Origin: Bacteroidota bacterium
Lineage (GTDB): Bacteria; Bacteroidota; Bacteroidia; 2-12-FULL-35-15
Assembly: GCA_016722565.1 (NCBI GenBank)
Contig: JADKIU010000001.1
Span: 1,116,001 to 1,180,000 of the forward strand
Direction: 5' to 3'
Length of the DNA stretch: 64,000 bases
The position numbers and the translations under genes are program-made. This document shows, piece by piece, positions 18,108 through 26,623 of this stretch. Numbering within the stretch: the first letter of the stretch is position 1; each line of letters starts with the position of its first letter. Under the pieces are notes generated by a model. It did not search any database and was not told where the DNA came from. It was given only the letters and a program-made list of their open reading frames with translations.

Positions 18108-18118
18108 GATACTTTTCT

Positions 18119-18126
18119 TACTTTTA
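18119..18126 (+). promoter_or_regulatory. -7 box (TACTTTTA) for gcvT
   Basis: Near match to TAnnTTTG, 20 bases before the gcvT ATG. The same TACTTTTA word precedes the desaturase gene and the first TonB-C gene, which supports a functional variant. Confidence 0.4.
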
Positions 18127-18146
18127 CATTCATAAAATTAAAAATC

Positions 18147-19250
18147 ATGGAAACTACATCAACAGAATTAAAATCAGTAGCATTAGAAAATAAACACATT
18201 GCTTTAGGAGCAAAAATGGTTCCTTTTGCCGGATACAATATGCCCGTTTCTTACAGCGGATTAAATGACGAACATGCAACCGTTAGAAATGCAATGGGCG
18301 TTTTTGACGTAAGCCACATGGGTGAATTTATTTTAAAAGGTGAACATGCACTGGATTTAATTCAACGTGTTACTTCGAATGATGCAGCTGTTCTTGCAGA
18401 TGGCAAAATTCAATATTCTTGTTTGCCAAATGATAAAGGTGGAATTGTAGATGATTTATTGGTATACCGAATGAATCAAAATGAATACATGTTGGTGGTG
18501 AACGCTTCTAATATTGAAAAAGATTGGAACTGGATTAGCAAGTTCAATACCAAAGGGGTGGAGATGAAAAATATTTCGGATGATGTTTCTTTGTTAGCCG
18601 TTCAAGGACCGAAAGCCATTTTGGCGTTGCAAAAGTTAACAGATATTAACCTTTCGGAGATTCCTTATTATACATTTAAAAAAGGAAAATTTAATGGAGA
18701 AGAAAATGTAGTAATTTCCAATACTGGTTACACCGGAGCGGGTGGATTCGAAATTTATTTTGCAAATGAAGTAGCAGATAAAATGTGGGATGCAATTTTT
18801 CAAGCAGGAGCAGAGTTTGGCATTAAGCCGATTGGTTTAGGTGCACGCGATACCTTGCGTTTGGAAATGGGTTTCTGTTTATATGGAAACGATATCAATG
18901 ATACAACTTCCCCAGTTGAAGCAGGATTGGGTTGGATTACCAAATTCACAAAAGAGTTCACCAACAGCAAAGCTTTGTTGGAACAAAAAGAAAAAGGTGT
19001 TTCCAAAAAATTGGTGGGCTTCGAAATGATTGATCGTGGTATTCCTCGTCACGATTACCCGATTGCAGATGCAAACGGAAACGTAATTGGAATTGTAACT
19101 TCAGGAACACAGTCGCCTTCATTAAATAAAGCCATCGGTATGGGATATGTCCCAACCGCATTTGCTAAAGCAGATTCTGAAATTTTTATCATGATTCGCG
19201 ATAAAGCAATTAAAGCGAAAGTTGTGAAAATTCCTTTTTATAAAGCTTAA
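18147..19250 (+). CDS. gcvT: aminomethyltransferase, T protein of the glycine cleavage system
   Basis: 367 residues, the usual length. Hallmarks are LGAKMVPFAGYNMPV (about 28-42), GVFDVSHMGEF (about 51-61), the folate-site LAVQGPKA (about 150-157), NTGYTGAGGFEIY (about 192-204) and GLGARDTLRLEMGFCLYGND (about 231-250). The protein moves the methylene group from the lipoyl arm of H protein to tetrahydrofolate, releasing ammonia, in the cytosol. The gcvH and gcvP genes are not in the window, as is common in Bacteroidota where gcv genes are scattered. It appears to be monocistronic: an intergenic repeat follows its stop. Confidence 0.97.
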   Translation: METTSTELKSVALENKHIALGAKMVPFAGYNMPVSYSGLNDEHATVRNAMGVFDVSHMGEFILKGEHALDLIQRVTSNDAAVLADGKIQYSCLPNDKGGIVDDLLVYRMNQNEYMLVVNASNIEKDWNWISKFNTKGVEMKNISDDVSLLAVQGPKAILALQKLTDINLSEIPYYTFKKGKFNGEENVVISNTGYTGAGGFEIYFANEVADKMWDAIFQAGAEFGIKPIGLGARDTLRLEMGFCLYGNDINDTTSPVEAGLGWITKFTKEFTNSKALLEQKEKGVSKKLVGFEMIDRGIPRHDYPIADANGNVIGIVTSGTQSPSLNKAIGMGYVPTAFAKADSEIFIMIRDKAIKAKVVKIPFYKA

Positions 19251-19261
19251 GTTAGTTTTTG

Positions 19262-19304
19262 GCGACATTGCGAGCGAAGCGTGGCAATCTAATCTTTAAA
19301 GATT
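19262..19304 (+). repeat. dispersed intergenic repeat, type A copy 1
   Basis: Contains the word CATTGCGAGCGAAGCGTGG followed by CAATCT and the perfect 14-base palindrome AATCTTTAAAGATT (19291-19304). Related copies are at 23977-24010 and, reversed, at 21586-21613. This matches a repeat family known from many bacterial genomes; function unknown. Confidence 0.75.
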
Positions 19305-19311
19305 AAAACTC

Positions 19312-19665
19312 ATGGATTTTATTCAGATGAATGATTTGAAATCGGGTTGTGTGAAAATTAAGATTGCTGATGGAATGCTCTCGAAGGCTTATGATTGGAA
19401 AGATTATCTGATGAATCACAAAGATGAAATATTGCTGTCATTAAGGCAGGAAGGTGTTTTTATCGAATCAGTTTTTCTCGATAAACAAGAAGGCGAAAAT
19501 TTTCTTATTTACTATATGAAATTTCATAATTCAGAAAAAGCAAAAATAGCTTTTGAGAAGTCTGATTTAAATATTGATAAATATCATGCACAGTTCAAAA
19601 AAGAAGTGTGGACAAGTAGAAAAGAATTGGAGTTGCTTGTAGATTTTATAAATTTTGATAGTTAA
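19312..19665 (+). CDS. DUF6176 family protein
   Basis: 117 residues, soluble, no signal peptide. The order VKIKIADGMLSKAYDWKDYL, then LRQEGVFIESVFLDKQEG, LIYYMKFHNSEKAKIAFEKS and YHAQFKKEVW, LELLVDFINF matches the DUF6176 fold, a ferredoxin-like alpha-beta domain of unknown function. The pattern of the helix pair and the FIESVFLD strand is the most diagnostic. It lies nine bases before comB and may be read with it. The start ATG lies directly after the intergenic palindrome, so its promoter must lie in or before that repeat. Confidence 0.7.
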   Translation: MDFIQMNDLKSGCVKIKIADGMLSKAYDWKDYLMNHKDEILLSLRQEGVFIESVFLDKQEGENFLIYYMKFHNSEKAKIAFEKSDLNIDKYHAQFKKEVWTSRKELELLVDFINFDS

Positions 19666-19673
19666 CGACTTTT

Positions 19674-20393
19674 ATGGAAAAGAAAATAATTGTTGACGTT
19701 TGTTTATCTCCTTACCTCTATCCTGTTCATCACAGAGATGATGCGATTGTGGTAGTCATTGATATTCTTCGCGCAACAACTGCCATGTGTGCCGCTTTTC
19801 ACCATGGAGTAGATAAAATGATTCCCGTTGCAACCGTGGAGGAAGCTACCGAATACAAAAAACAAGGTTTTATGGTGGGTGCCGAAAGAAATGGCATTCC
19901 ACTGGAAGGCTTCGATTTTGGAAATTCTCCTTTTAGTTATATGACCGAAAAAATAAAAGGTCAAACCATTGTTATTTCTACCACTAACGGAACGCAAGCG
20001 ATTGAAGCGGCTCGTAATGCGCATCAAGTGGTAGTCGGTGCTTTTACAAATATTACTGCTTTATGCGATTATCTGGTTTCTCAAAATAGAAGTGTATTGC
20101 TTTTATGTTCCGGTTGGAAAAACCGTTTTAACTGGGAAGACAGTATTTTTGCAGGAGCTGTAACCACGCGTTTGTTTGAAGCGGGTTTGCACAATACCGG
20201 TGATGCCGCTAAAGCAATGTCATTCCTGTACGAACAATCACAAAAAAGTCAGATTAAATTTATTCGCAACTCTTCTCATGCCGAGCGCCTCGCTGCAATG
20301 GGCTTGAAAAAAGATATTAAATATTGTTTTCAGTTGGATCAAACCACTGCTATTCCTGTTTTACAAGGTAAATATTTAGTAAAACTCCCTTAA
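19674..20393 (+). CDS. comB: 2-phosphosulfolactate phosphatase (ComB family)
   Basis: 239 residues. Motifs VIDILRATTAMCAAF (about 28-42), GAERNGIPLEGFDFGNSP (about 64-81), STTNGTQAI (about 102-110) and LLLCSGWKNRFNWEDSIFAG (about 141-160) are those of the ComB fold with its Mg2+ site. ComB removes phosphate from (R)-2-phospho-3-sulfolactate, a step of coenzyme M synthesis in archaea; bacterial homologues are also taken to make sulfolactate. No ComA, ComC or sulfonolipid gene is visible next to it. It ends 36 bases before the secreted zinc enzyme gene. Family assignment is firm, the physiological product in this organism is not. Confidence 0.92.
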   Translation: MEKKIIVDVCLSPYLYPVHHRDDAIVVVIDILRATTAMCAAFHHGVDKMIPVATVEEATEYKKQGFMVGAERNGIPLEGFDFGNSPFSYMTEKIKGQTIVISTTNGTQAIEAARNAHQVVVGAFTNITALCDYLVSQNRSVLLLCSGWKNRFNWEDSIFAGAVTTRLFEAGLHNTGDAAKAMSFLYEQSQKSQIKFIRNSSHAERLAAMGLKKDIKYCFQLDQTTAIPVLQGKYLVKLP

Positions 20394-20415
20394 CCTTTCC
20401 GATTCTTATATTTCT

Positions 20416-20423
20416 TATCTTTA
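20416..20423 (+). promoter_or_regulatory. -7 box (TATCTTTA) six bases before a start codon
   Basis: The box ends only six bases before the ATG at 20430, so the transcript would begin at or next to the start codon. Confidence 0.5.
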
Positions 20424-20429
20424 CGTTGT

Positions 20430-21416
20430 ATGCGTAAAATAATCTTCGTTTTTTTAATAGTACTCTTACTCTTTCTTCTTCCCAATAAGCCACCTGCTTA
20501 TTCATGGGGATTTTATGCGCATAAAAAAATCAATCGCATGGCTGTATTTACCTTGCCGGAAGGAATGATTGGTTTTTACAAACAACACATCGAATACATT
20601 TCTGAACATGCTGTTGATCCAGATAAAAGAAGATATGCGAATGAAGATGAAGCCCCACGTCATTACATCGACATCGATCATTATGGAAAATATCCATTTG
20701 ATTCCGTTCCGTTGTGGTGGAAAAAGGCAGTAGCTAAATATTCGGAAGATACACTCAAAGCTTACGGTATTGTTCCATGGCATATCGAAAAAATGGTCTA
20801 CCGTTTAACTGAAGCATTTAAAGAAGAGAATTTGGATTTAATTCTACACTATTCTGCCGACCTCGGTCATTACATTGCTGATGCGCATGTTCCGCTTCAT
20901 ACAACTGAAAATTATAACGGACAATTAACCAATCAAAAAGGGATTCACGGCTTTTGGGAATCTCGAATTCCTGAAATGAAATCGGAAGGTTATGATTATT
21001 GGGTTGGTCGTGCAAAGTATATTGAAAAACCAATCAATAAAGCATGGGACTTTGTAAAAGCCAGTCATGCTGCCGTTGATTCGGTCTTAATTTTTGAAAG
21101 AGAACTCAATGCGATTTATTCCCCCGATAAAAAATATAGTTTTGAAAATCGCGGAAATACAGTCATGAAGGTATATTCAAAAGAATACACCGAAGATTAT
21201 GATCGCTTGTTAAATGGTATGGTAGAGCATCGCATGCGTGAAGCCATTATTTCTGTTGGTAGTTTATGGTACACCGCTTGGGTAAATGCCGGCAAACCCG
21301 ACCTAAATCGTTTCAACGATAAAGATGTTTCTGATTCCTTGAAACAAGCCAACAAGATTTCTGAAGAGCTTTGGAAAAATGGAAAGTCGAGAGATGTGAA
21401 GGGGCATGATGATTAA
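20430..21416 (+). CDS. secreted zinc-dependent phospholipase C / S1-P1 nuclease-like protein
   Basis: 328 residues with a signal peptide ending ...PPAYS, after which the mature chain would start with WGFYAHKKINRMAV. A Trp at the new N-terminus is a metal ligand in this superfamily. Further metal motifs are RHYIDIDHYG (about residues 76-85), HYSADLGHYIADAHVPLHTT (about 138-157) and HGFWESRIPE. This HxxxD / HxxxH pattern supports a trinuclear zinc site and hydrolysis of phosphodiesters in phospholipid or nucleic acid outside the cytoplasm. The C-terminal 30 residues are polar and probably disordered. The -7 box is six bases upstream, giving a leaderless or nearly leaderless message. Confidence 0.85.
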   Translation: MRKIIFVFLIVLLLFLLPNKPPAYSWGFYAHKKINRMAVFTLPEGMIGFYKQHIEYISEHAVDPDKRRYANEDEAPRHYIDIDHYGKYPFDSVPLWWKKAVAKYSEDTLKAYGIVPWHIEKMVYRLTEAFKEENLDLILHYSADLGHYIADAHVPLHTTENYNGQLTNQKGIHGFWESRIPEMKSEGYDYWVGRAKYIEKPINKAWDFVKASHAAVDSVLIFERELNAIYSPDKKYSFENRGNTVMKVYSKEYTEDYDRLLNGMVEHRMREAIISVGSLWYTAWVNAGKPDLNRFNDKDVSDSLKQANKISEELWKNGKSRDVKGHDD

Positions 21417-21441
21417 CCTGGCTTCGAATTACTAATTAATA

Positions 21442-21480
21442 TACGAAAATACGAACCTTCCTGCCAGAGGCTGGTCTGTG
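21442..21480. repeat. dispersed intergenic repeat, type C copy 1
   Basis: TACGAAAATACGAACC followed by CTGCCAGAGGCTGGT. A rearranged relative with TACGAAAATATGAACC and CAGCCTCT is at 33416-33450. The common elements GAACC and AGAGGCTGG / CCAGCCTCT mark a Bacteroidota-type scattered repeat. Confidence 0.45.
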
Positions 21481-21585
21481 TTTTTCAATGAAATGTGTTT
21501 TTTAAGAACATCATTTCGAGTTTTGCTCTTTAGCAGAAACTAGAAGATACCTTTCCAGATGAGAACAATCGCCACGATTAAGCAT

Positions 21586-21613
21586 AGATTGCTTCGTTCA
21601 GAGCAATGATGTC
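21586..21613 (-). repeat. dispersed intergenic repeat, type A copy 2 (reversed)
   Basis: Read on the minus strand: GACATCATTGCTCTGAACG then AAGCAATCT, a diverged copy of the element at 19262 and 23977. Confidence 0.6.
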
Positions 21614-21634
21614 CTAATTATACTCCGATATTTA

Positions 21635-23896
21635 TTAGTGGTTAACACTCACTTTCTTAACAATCTTGTTATCCACTTTAATAAAATAAATTCCATTTGA
21701 TAAACCGGAAATGTTAAGTGCATGAGATTTTGTTTCGTCCACTTTCACTGAAAAGATCAGTTGTGATAAAGTGTTGTAGATTTCAATAGTTTCAAATTCT
21801 TTATCCGAACTTATTGTTAGGTCGATACTTGCAGGATTTGGAAATAAGCGAATATTCGCATCTAAATCATTTTCATCAATTCCTGTTAAACAGTTAAACG
21901 ACATATATGTTGGATAATGTGTAATGAAGGAACCGATTCCATTTGCACAACGTGCATACGATGTATTTGCAGTTTGTGCTCCGTAAGTTACACTGTCGAT
22001 AATTGTTCCACTCGCGTAAGATAACATCACTTGTTCTCCAGTTCCTGATAATTTAAAGTTTGAATGCAAACCACTTTGTAACGTATCACTATCTGCCCAA
22101 ACAATTAAATAACCGCCTGGAGCAATGGTTGTATTGTTTGGGAAAGCCCATTTTAATGGAGTTGTATAATCATCCGATAAATAGGCATTGTCCATGCTCA
22201 CAATACTCGAAGTGTTATTGTAAAATTCAATATAGTCAGAAAAGTCACCATTGGGATCTGTAACCGTAGATGTGTTAATTGCTAACAATTCGTTAATTGT
22301 AACATCTCCGGCATTCATCATGCTGATGGTTGCATATAAAGTGTAATATTCATACTCCGCTCGTTGTGGAGAAAACATTCCTGCATTGTTATTCTCTGCA
22401 TAAATATAATATTGAACATAGGAGGCATTGATTGGAATTTCTACTCCAAATACATTATCTGCTGCAGCACCATCACCATGAGCTCCATCATCATACATTA
22501 ATATACGTTTGAAAGCATCTTTTACATCGTAACGATAACCCAAATAAACCCCATTGATATTTGCATTTGTAACGGTTGCAAGAATGGTGTCGTTGTTATT
22601 CATGATTGGACTAGCTGTTGTGGCTGCAATTCCAGTAATGGTTGGTGTTGAATAGGTAAAGTCCGTTTGTGCCATCAACCACGTATTTCGTGCACCCATT
22701 AAATTTGTTAATCCCGGTGCGCTCGTCATTCCAGAACTCACATCCGTTGTTAAATTGCTGGTAAACTGACTTAATGTATAGAATTTATTTACATCAGCGG
22801 TAACGGAAGGAGTAATCAATGTTTGTAAGTTTTGTGCCGTTGTAAAATAGGTTCCACTTGCAAAATTTTCACTTAAGATGGTTCGCATGTGTGCAATGTA
22901 CATGCGTTTGTACATTGGAACAGCGAGTAGCTTTTGAACCAATGGCCAATTCGCATCACCCGAATGCAATAGATGTGTCATTTGTTGCTTTGCTGTTGTT
23001 GATGAAAGTGAAATGGTACCCGTCATGCTAAAGGTTCCAAACGATTCATTCAAATCCCAAATGGTTGTATTGAAACGTTGTGTTTCATCGCGGTACAAAT
23101 AATAGTTTTGTTTAAATGTTCCGATATAACTATCCAAGTTCACAATCGTATTGTTAAATGCGAGCATCCACAATGCTCTGTCAACATCTAATATCTTTTC
23201 TACATTTGAGGTGTAGTTTTTTAAGGTGTCGGTTAGTTTTATTAAATCAGCCCAACCATAATTTGATTTTAATTCATACCCATCATAGTAAAATGTGCTG
23301 TCTGTTCCTTGGTAAACTAAATCAGGGTAATCGGTTGTGCCCGGACCAGCTCCTGCCGGTGGGTTGCATTTAAAGGCCGTTCCGCTGTTGGAGTAAAAAT
23401 GATTCTCATTAAAATTATCTGCAATGGATTCTGAGCTGGCATAAATTCCTATCAATGTTCCGTTGATATATACATTCGCATAATTAGAGAGCGGTGCAGC
23501 CATGTACTGGCGCAAAATGGAGTAGCCCAACACTTCTCTCACCATGGATGGATCTTTGCCAATGTTGCTTAATTTAATATCGGTATATCCTTGATAATCT
23601 TGATTGATGAAATCATTCAATTCAATATGTAATGGATTTTTAACTTGTGCTGCATTGTAGGTGCTATTTCCTTTGTAACGTACACCGACACTGTCGAACT
23701 GAACACCATTTATTTTTACCCATTGCGCCATCAAATTGGTTTCGAAACCCGCTTTGGCTGTATCCATCAAATAATCCCAGTTGGTTTCTGAAAAATTAAT
23801 TTCAATGGTTTGAATCGTATTGATGTCGTAAAATGTTTGTGCTTTTCCGAAAAAGGAACATAGTGCGAATGTGCTTACTAAGAATAATTTTCTCAT
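21635..23896 (-). CDS. secreted CotH-kinase-like protein with lamin-tail domain and T9SS type A signal
   Basis: 753 residues. Signal peptide to FFGKAQ, then a CotH domain (about 25-400) with IEINFSETNWDYLMDTAK, VGVRYKGNSTYN, HIELNDFINQDYQGYTDIKL and WDLNESFGTFSM. A middle beta domain precedes a lamin-tail domain (about 525-640; VTINELLAINTST and DYIEFYNNTSSIVSM). The C-terminus (about 670-753) is a T9SS sorting domain with IRLFPNPASIDLTISSD and ending YFIKVDNKIVKKVSVNH. CotH domains are atypical protein kinases; in bacteria secreted forms occur with calcium or glycan-binding domains. It should be exported and anchored at or released from the cell surface. A monocistronic gene with a 192-base upstream gap. 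Confidence 0.92.
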   Translation of the reverse strand: MRKLFLVSTFALCSFFGKAQTFYDINTIQTIEINFSETNWDYLMDTAKAGFETNLMAQWVKINGVQFDSVGVRYKGNSTYNAAQVKNPLHIELNDFINQDYQGYTDIKLSNIGKDPSMVREVLGYSILRQYMAAPLSNYANVYINGTLIGIYASSESIADNFNENHFYSNSGTAFKCNPPAGAGPGTTDYPDLVYQGTDSTFYYDGYELKSNYGWADLIKLTDTLKNYTSNVEKILDVDRALWMLAFNNTIVNLDSYIGTFKQNYYLYRDETQRFNTTIWDLNESFGTFSMTGTISLSSTTAKQQMTHLLHSGDANWPLVQKLLAVPMYKRMYIAHMRTILSENFASGTYFTTAQNLQTLITPSVTADVNKFYTLSQFTSNLTTDVSSGMTSAPGLTNLMGARNTWLMAQTDFTYSTPTITGIAATTASPIMNNNDTILATVTNANINGVYLGYRYDVKDAFKRILMYDDGAHGDGAAADNVFGVEIPINASYVQYYIYAENNNAGMFSPQRAEYEYYTLYATISMMNAGDVTINELLAINTSTVTDPNGDFSDYIEFYNNTSSIVSMDNAYLSDDYTTPLKWAFPNNTTIAPGGYLIVWADSDTLQSGLHSNFKLSGTGEQVMLSYASGTIIDSVTYGAQTANTSYARCANGIGSFITHYPTYMSFNCLTGIDENDLDANIRLFPNPASIDLTISSDKEFETIEIYNTLSQLIFSVKVDETKSHALNISGLSNGIYFIKVDNKIVKKVSVNH

Positions 23897-23976
23897 AAAA
23901 TATGTTGGTTTTTCTTTTAGACGATGGTTCTTTTAAAAACTTGCGGTTGTTAATAAAGAATAATGTTTATTGTGTC

Positions 23977-24010
23977 GTCATTGCGAGGGACGAAGCAATC
24001 TTTCAAGATT
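23977..24010 (+). repeat. dispersed intergenic repeat, type A copy 3
   Basis: GTCATTGCGAGGGACGAAG then CAATCT, followed by an inverted AATCTT-TC-AAGATT pair, the same arrangement as copy 1 at 19262. Confidence 0.75.
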
Positions 24011-24047
24011 AGGATAATAGCGACCATTGTGCAGAGGTTGCTTATTT

Positions 24048-24090
24048 AGCTCTCTCCACTTCGGTCGAGATGACATTCTGCCAGAGAGCT
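24048..24090. repeat. dispersed intergenic repeat, type B copy 1, with inverted ends
   Basis: CTCTCCACTTCGGTCGAGAT (24053-24072) is flanked by AGCTCTCT (24048-24055) and its complement AGAGAGCT (24083-24090). It overlaps the last codons of the Spy-like gene. Related copies lie upstream of htpG at 29325-29412. Confidence 0.65.
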
Positions 24091-24568
24091 ATCTTCTAGG
24101 TCCTTTCGGAGCAAATAATCTCCCTAAATCATTCACCAACTCATTAAAATATTCAACTTGTTCTCCTTTGCACAATTTCTTAATGGCATTAAAATGATCA
24201 AAATTTAAATTCTCAATTGCTTTTTGATTGTTTGCGACTTCCAACATCAATGAATCACTGTGACCTTTGTTAATTGTATCGCCTTTTAATAATGAAAATA
24301 ATTCATCATGCAATTTTTTAGATGCTTCGTGCAATTCATCGGTTTTGTTTCTGTGGTCTACCACTAATAATTCATAGTCCTTTTGCTGAGCAGCATCCAA
24401 ATGCAATCGCTCAATAATCATTTGTTTTGGACCTTCGCCATTCGGACCGCCATGTGGAGGATGCATGGGCGGATGAGCCGGTTTTCCAAAGAACATCATT
24501 CCCAATATTCCTAAGTTCAATAGGAGTAGGCCGATGACCGCAATGGTTAATAATTTCGTTCTGTTCAT
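24089..24568 (-). CDS. Spy/CpxP-like periplasmic sensor or chaperone (heavy-metal-resistance type)
   Basis: 159 residues: one N-terminal membrane anchor (LLTIAVIGLLLLNLGILGMMFF), a His/Pro/Gly-rich stretch (HPPMHPPHGGPNGEGP, about 32-47) and an alpha-helical domain (about 50-150) with RLHLDAAQQKDYELLVVDHR, the pattern of Spy/CpxP/CnrX-type LTXXQ proteins. It is expected to act on the periplasmic face, binding metals through the histidines or misfolded proteins. It starts four bases after the small membrane gene at 24573 and completes a sigma / anti-sigma / sensor trio as in cnrYXH. The His-rich linker suggests metal binding (inference). Confidence 0.82.
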   Translation of the reverse strand: MNRTKLLTIAVIGLLLLNLGILGMMFFGKPAHPPMHPPHGGPNGEGPKQMIIERLHLDAAQQKDYELLVVDHRNKTDELHEASKKLHDELFSLLKGDTINKGHSDSLMLEVANNQKAIENLNFDHFNAIKKLCKGEQVEYFNELVNDLGRLFAPKGPRR

Positions 24569-24572
24569 CTTA

Positions 24573-24866
24573 TTAATAGTTGATAGAATTAGTATTCACC
24601 AAATTATATGCACTCGCAATTTCTTGTACATCTGTTCTGTTGTTTGAACCCGAAGCTGATTTTTTTATTGCTTGAAAATTCAACACCGCCAACAATGCAA
24701 AAGATGCTGCAGCCAACCATACAAGTTTCATTGGAGTATTTTCGATTTCTCCTGAACCTAGCTTGTTTAAAATCTTGTTGTATAAAAAAGGATTTGCTTC
24801 GGCTGATTTTACATCATCCAGAGAGTTCATTACCTCATTTATCCATTTTTCTTTGTTCATATCCAT
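24573..24866 (-). CDS. small single-pass membrane protein, candidate anti-sigma factor
   Basis: 97 residues with a cytosolic N-terminal part of about 42 residues (NKEKWINEVMNSLDDVKSAE), one membrane span (MKLVWLAAASFALLAVLNF, about 42-60) and a short outer tail. No named family was recognised, but place and topology fit an anti-sigma factor: it follows the ECF sigma gene by 29 bases and precedes the Spy-like gene by four. Compared with anti-sigmas of the ZAS type it lacks an HxxxCxxC motif. Its cytosolic segment would be the sigma-binding part. Function is inference from gene order. Confidence 0.65.
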   Translation of the reverse strand: MDMNKEKWINEVMNSLDDVKSAEANPFLYNKILNKLGSGEIENTPMKLVWLAAASFALLAVLNFQAIKKSASGSNNRTDVQEIASAYNLVNTNSINY

Positions 24867-24895
24867 TTTGACGATGTTTAAAATTAAAACTTGCG

Positions 24896-25435
24896 CTAAC
24901 TTTTATAATAATTCGATAATTCCTTCTGTAAATTCTGTTTTGCCCTAAATAAAAGGGATTCCACGGAGGAAACACTCAGCTGCATAACTTCCGAAATCTC
25001 AGCATAACTCAATCCTTCCAACTTGGATAAGATAAATGCGGTCTTTTGATTTTCTGGAAGGGAATGAATGGCTTTGAACAGAATTGTTGAATTCTCCTTC
25101 TGTTCCAATTGAACTCCAGGGTGATAAAAATCGGGGGAATCATGTTTTAAATCTCCTGCATCGTTGAACAAACTACTCATAAATGCAAACCTTTTTTTAC
25201 GATTTTTGCTTTTAATAAAATCCAATGATTTGTTGATGGAGATACGGTAAATCCAAGTGCTTAAACTGGATTTTCCTTCAAAGGTGTTGATAGAACGATG
25301 TACTTCTACAAATACATCCTGCGTTACTTCTTCAGCATCTTCCTGATTCTGCAAATAGGAGATAACGGTATTAAAAACTTTGTTTTTATACGTTTCATAA
25401 ATTTCCTGAAATGTTGGAAGCGGAGCAGACTGCAT
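24896..25435 (-). CDS. ECF-type RNA polymerase sigma factor
   Basis: 179 residues. Region 2 (about 12-80) shows YKNKVFNTVISYLQNQEDAEEVTQDVFVEVHRSI and WIYRISINKSLDFIKSKNRKK; region 4 (about 120-175) shows LPENQKTAFILSKLEGLSYAEISEVM and VSSVESLLFRAKQNLQKEL. It heads an operon with a small membrane protein and a Spy-like protein, so it probably controls an envelope or metal stress response, and may control itself. The -7 box TATCTTTG ends five bases before the ATG, giving a leaderless or nearly leaderless message and a promoter that looks vegetative rather than ECF-type. Confidence 0.95.
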   Translation of the reverse strand: MQSAPLPTFQEIYETYKNKVFNTVISYLQNQEDAEEVTQDVFVEVHRSINTFEGKSSLSTWIYRISINKSLDFIKSKNRKKRFAFMSSLFNDAGDLKHDSPDFYHPGVQLEQKENSTILFKAIHSLPENQKTAFILSKLEGLSYAEISEVMQLSVSSVESLLFRAKQNLQKELSNYYKS

Positions 25436-25440
25436 TCAAA

Positions 25441-25448
25441 CAAAGATA
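25441..25448 (-). promoter_or_regulatory. -7 box (TATCTTTG) five bases before the sigma gene
   Basis: Perfect consensus on the minus strand, ending five bases upstream of the ATG at 25435. No -33 TTG at normal spacing. Confidence 0.55.
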
Positions 25449-25517
25449 GAAATTTTGGGAGGTTCTCATTCCTCCATGTATAGATATAGGCAATAACGTT
25501 TATTGTAGCGGTAAAAC

Positions 25518-26540
25518 TTATTTGTTCACGATGGGAATTACTTTCTCTCCAATTAATTTTATTGATTGCATCAACTTTTCATGAGGTAATGCAGCATTGT
25601 CCATTTGAAACGTAAATCTGCTGATGCCACCCAAGGATGCACTGTGACGAATGATTTTTTCCGCAACTTCTTCCGCACTTCCAACTAATAGTGCTCCAGT
25701 TGGTCCGTTTTGTGCATCAAAGCGTGCTTTTGTTACCGGAGGCCAACCTCTTTCTTTTCCTATTCGAGTAAATGTTTCTGCATAGCCCGGATAATAATCT
25801 GAAACAGCTTCTTCCGCAGAATTTGCAACATACCCCAAGGAATGTAATCCTACTTTTAATTGTTCGGGTGCAAATCCTGCACGTTTACCTGCTTCACGAT
25901 ACAAATCAATAAACGGACGGAAGCGATGTGTTTCTCCGCCAATCACGGCCACCATTAATGGCAAGCCCAATGAGCCTGCGCGTACAAATGATTCCGGTGT
26001 TCCGCCAACGCCCAACCATATTGGAAGTTTTTCTTGCAATGGTCGTGGATAAATGGCTTGATTCTTTAAGGCAGCGCGAAAGTGTCCCGACCAGTTTACA
26101 ACTTCATTGTCGCGAATATTCAATAAAAGATTTAATTTTTCAGAAAACAATTCATCGTAATCATTTAAGTCTAACCCGAACAATGGAAATGCTTCTGTAA
26201 ATGAACCGCGTCCTACAACCATTTCGGCACGACCTTGTGATATTAAATCCAATGTCGCAAAATTTTGAAATACACGCACAGGATCTGCAGCACTTAAAAC
26301 GGTAACTGCACTGGTAAGTGTTATTTGTTTGGTTCTTGCGGCAGCGGCAGCCAAAATAATAGCCGGTGCCGAATCCATAAATTCTTTGCGATGGTGTTCT
26401 CCAATTCCAAAAACATGCAATCCTGATTTATCTGCTTGTTCCATGCGCTCTAACAATTGAGCCATCGAATTCATTCTGTCTTTTGCGGTTGTGCTATTAT
26501 TATTTGTTGCTGATGCAAAACTGTCGATTCCTATTTCCAT
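25518..26540 (-). CDS. LLM-class flavin-dependent oxidoreductase (bacterial luciferase-like)
   Basis: 340 residues. The luciferase-like monooxygenase barrel is shown by GLHVFGIGEHHRKEFMDSAP (about 39-58), ITLTSAVTVLSAADPVRVFQ, AEMVVGRGSFTEAFPLFG and LPIWLGVGGTPESFVRAGSLGLPL. The enzyme uses FMNH2 (or F420 in other groups) and oxygen; the substrate is not predictable. The opening MEIGIDSFASATNNNSTTAKD matches the subgroup annotated as LLM class oxidoreductase in Bacteroidota. It is monocistronic: a -7 box lies about 50 bases upstream and a different gene type on each side. Confidence 0.9.
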   Translation of the reverse strand: MEIGIDSFASATNNNSTTAKDRMNSMAQLLERMEQADKSGLHVFGIGEHHRKEFMDSAPAIILAAAAARTKQITLTSAVTVLSAADPVRVFQNFATLDLISQGRAEMVVGRGSFTEAFPLFGLDLNDYDELFSEKLNLLLNIRDNEVVNWSGHFRAALKNQAIYPRPLQEKLPIWLGVGGTPESFVRAGSLGLPLMVAVIGGETHRFRPFIDLYREAGKRAGFAPEQLKVGLHSLGYVANSAEEAVSDYYPGYAETFTRIGKERGWPPVTKARFDAQNGPTGALLVGSAEEVAEKIIRHSASLGGISRFTFQMDNAALPHEKLMQSIKLIGEKVIPIVNK

Positions 26541-26591
26541 AAAATATTTTGTTTAAGTAATAACAAATGGTTGTTTGAATTGTTTGGAGGT

Positions 26592-26600
26592 GCAAATTTA
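26592..26600 (-). promoter_or_regulatory. -7 box (TAAATTTGC) for the LLM oxidoreductase
   Basis: Extended consensus TAnnTTTGC on the minus strand, about 52 bases before the ATG. Confidence 0.45.
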
Positions 26601-26623
26601 TTTAAATGATGGAATTGCTTGAT

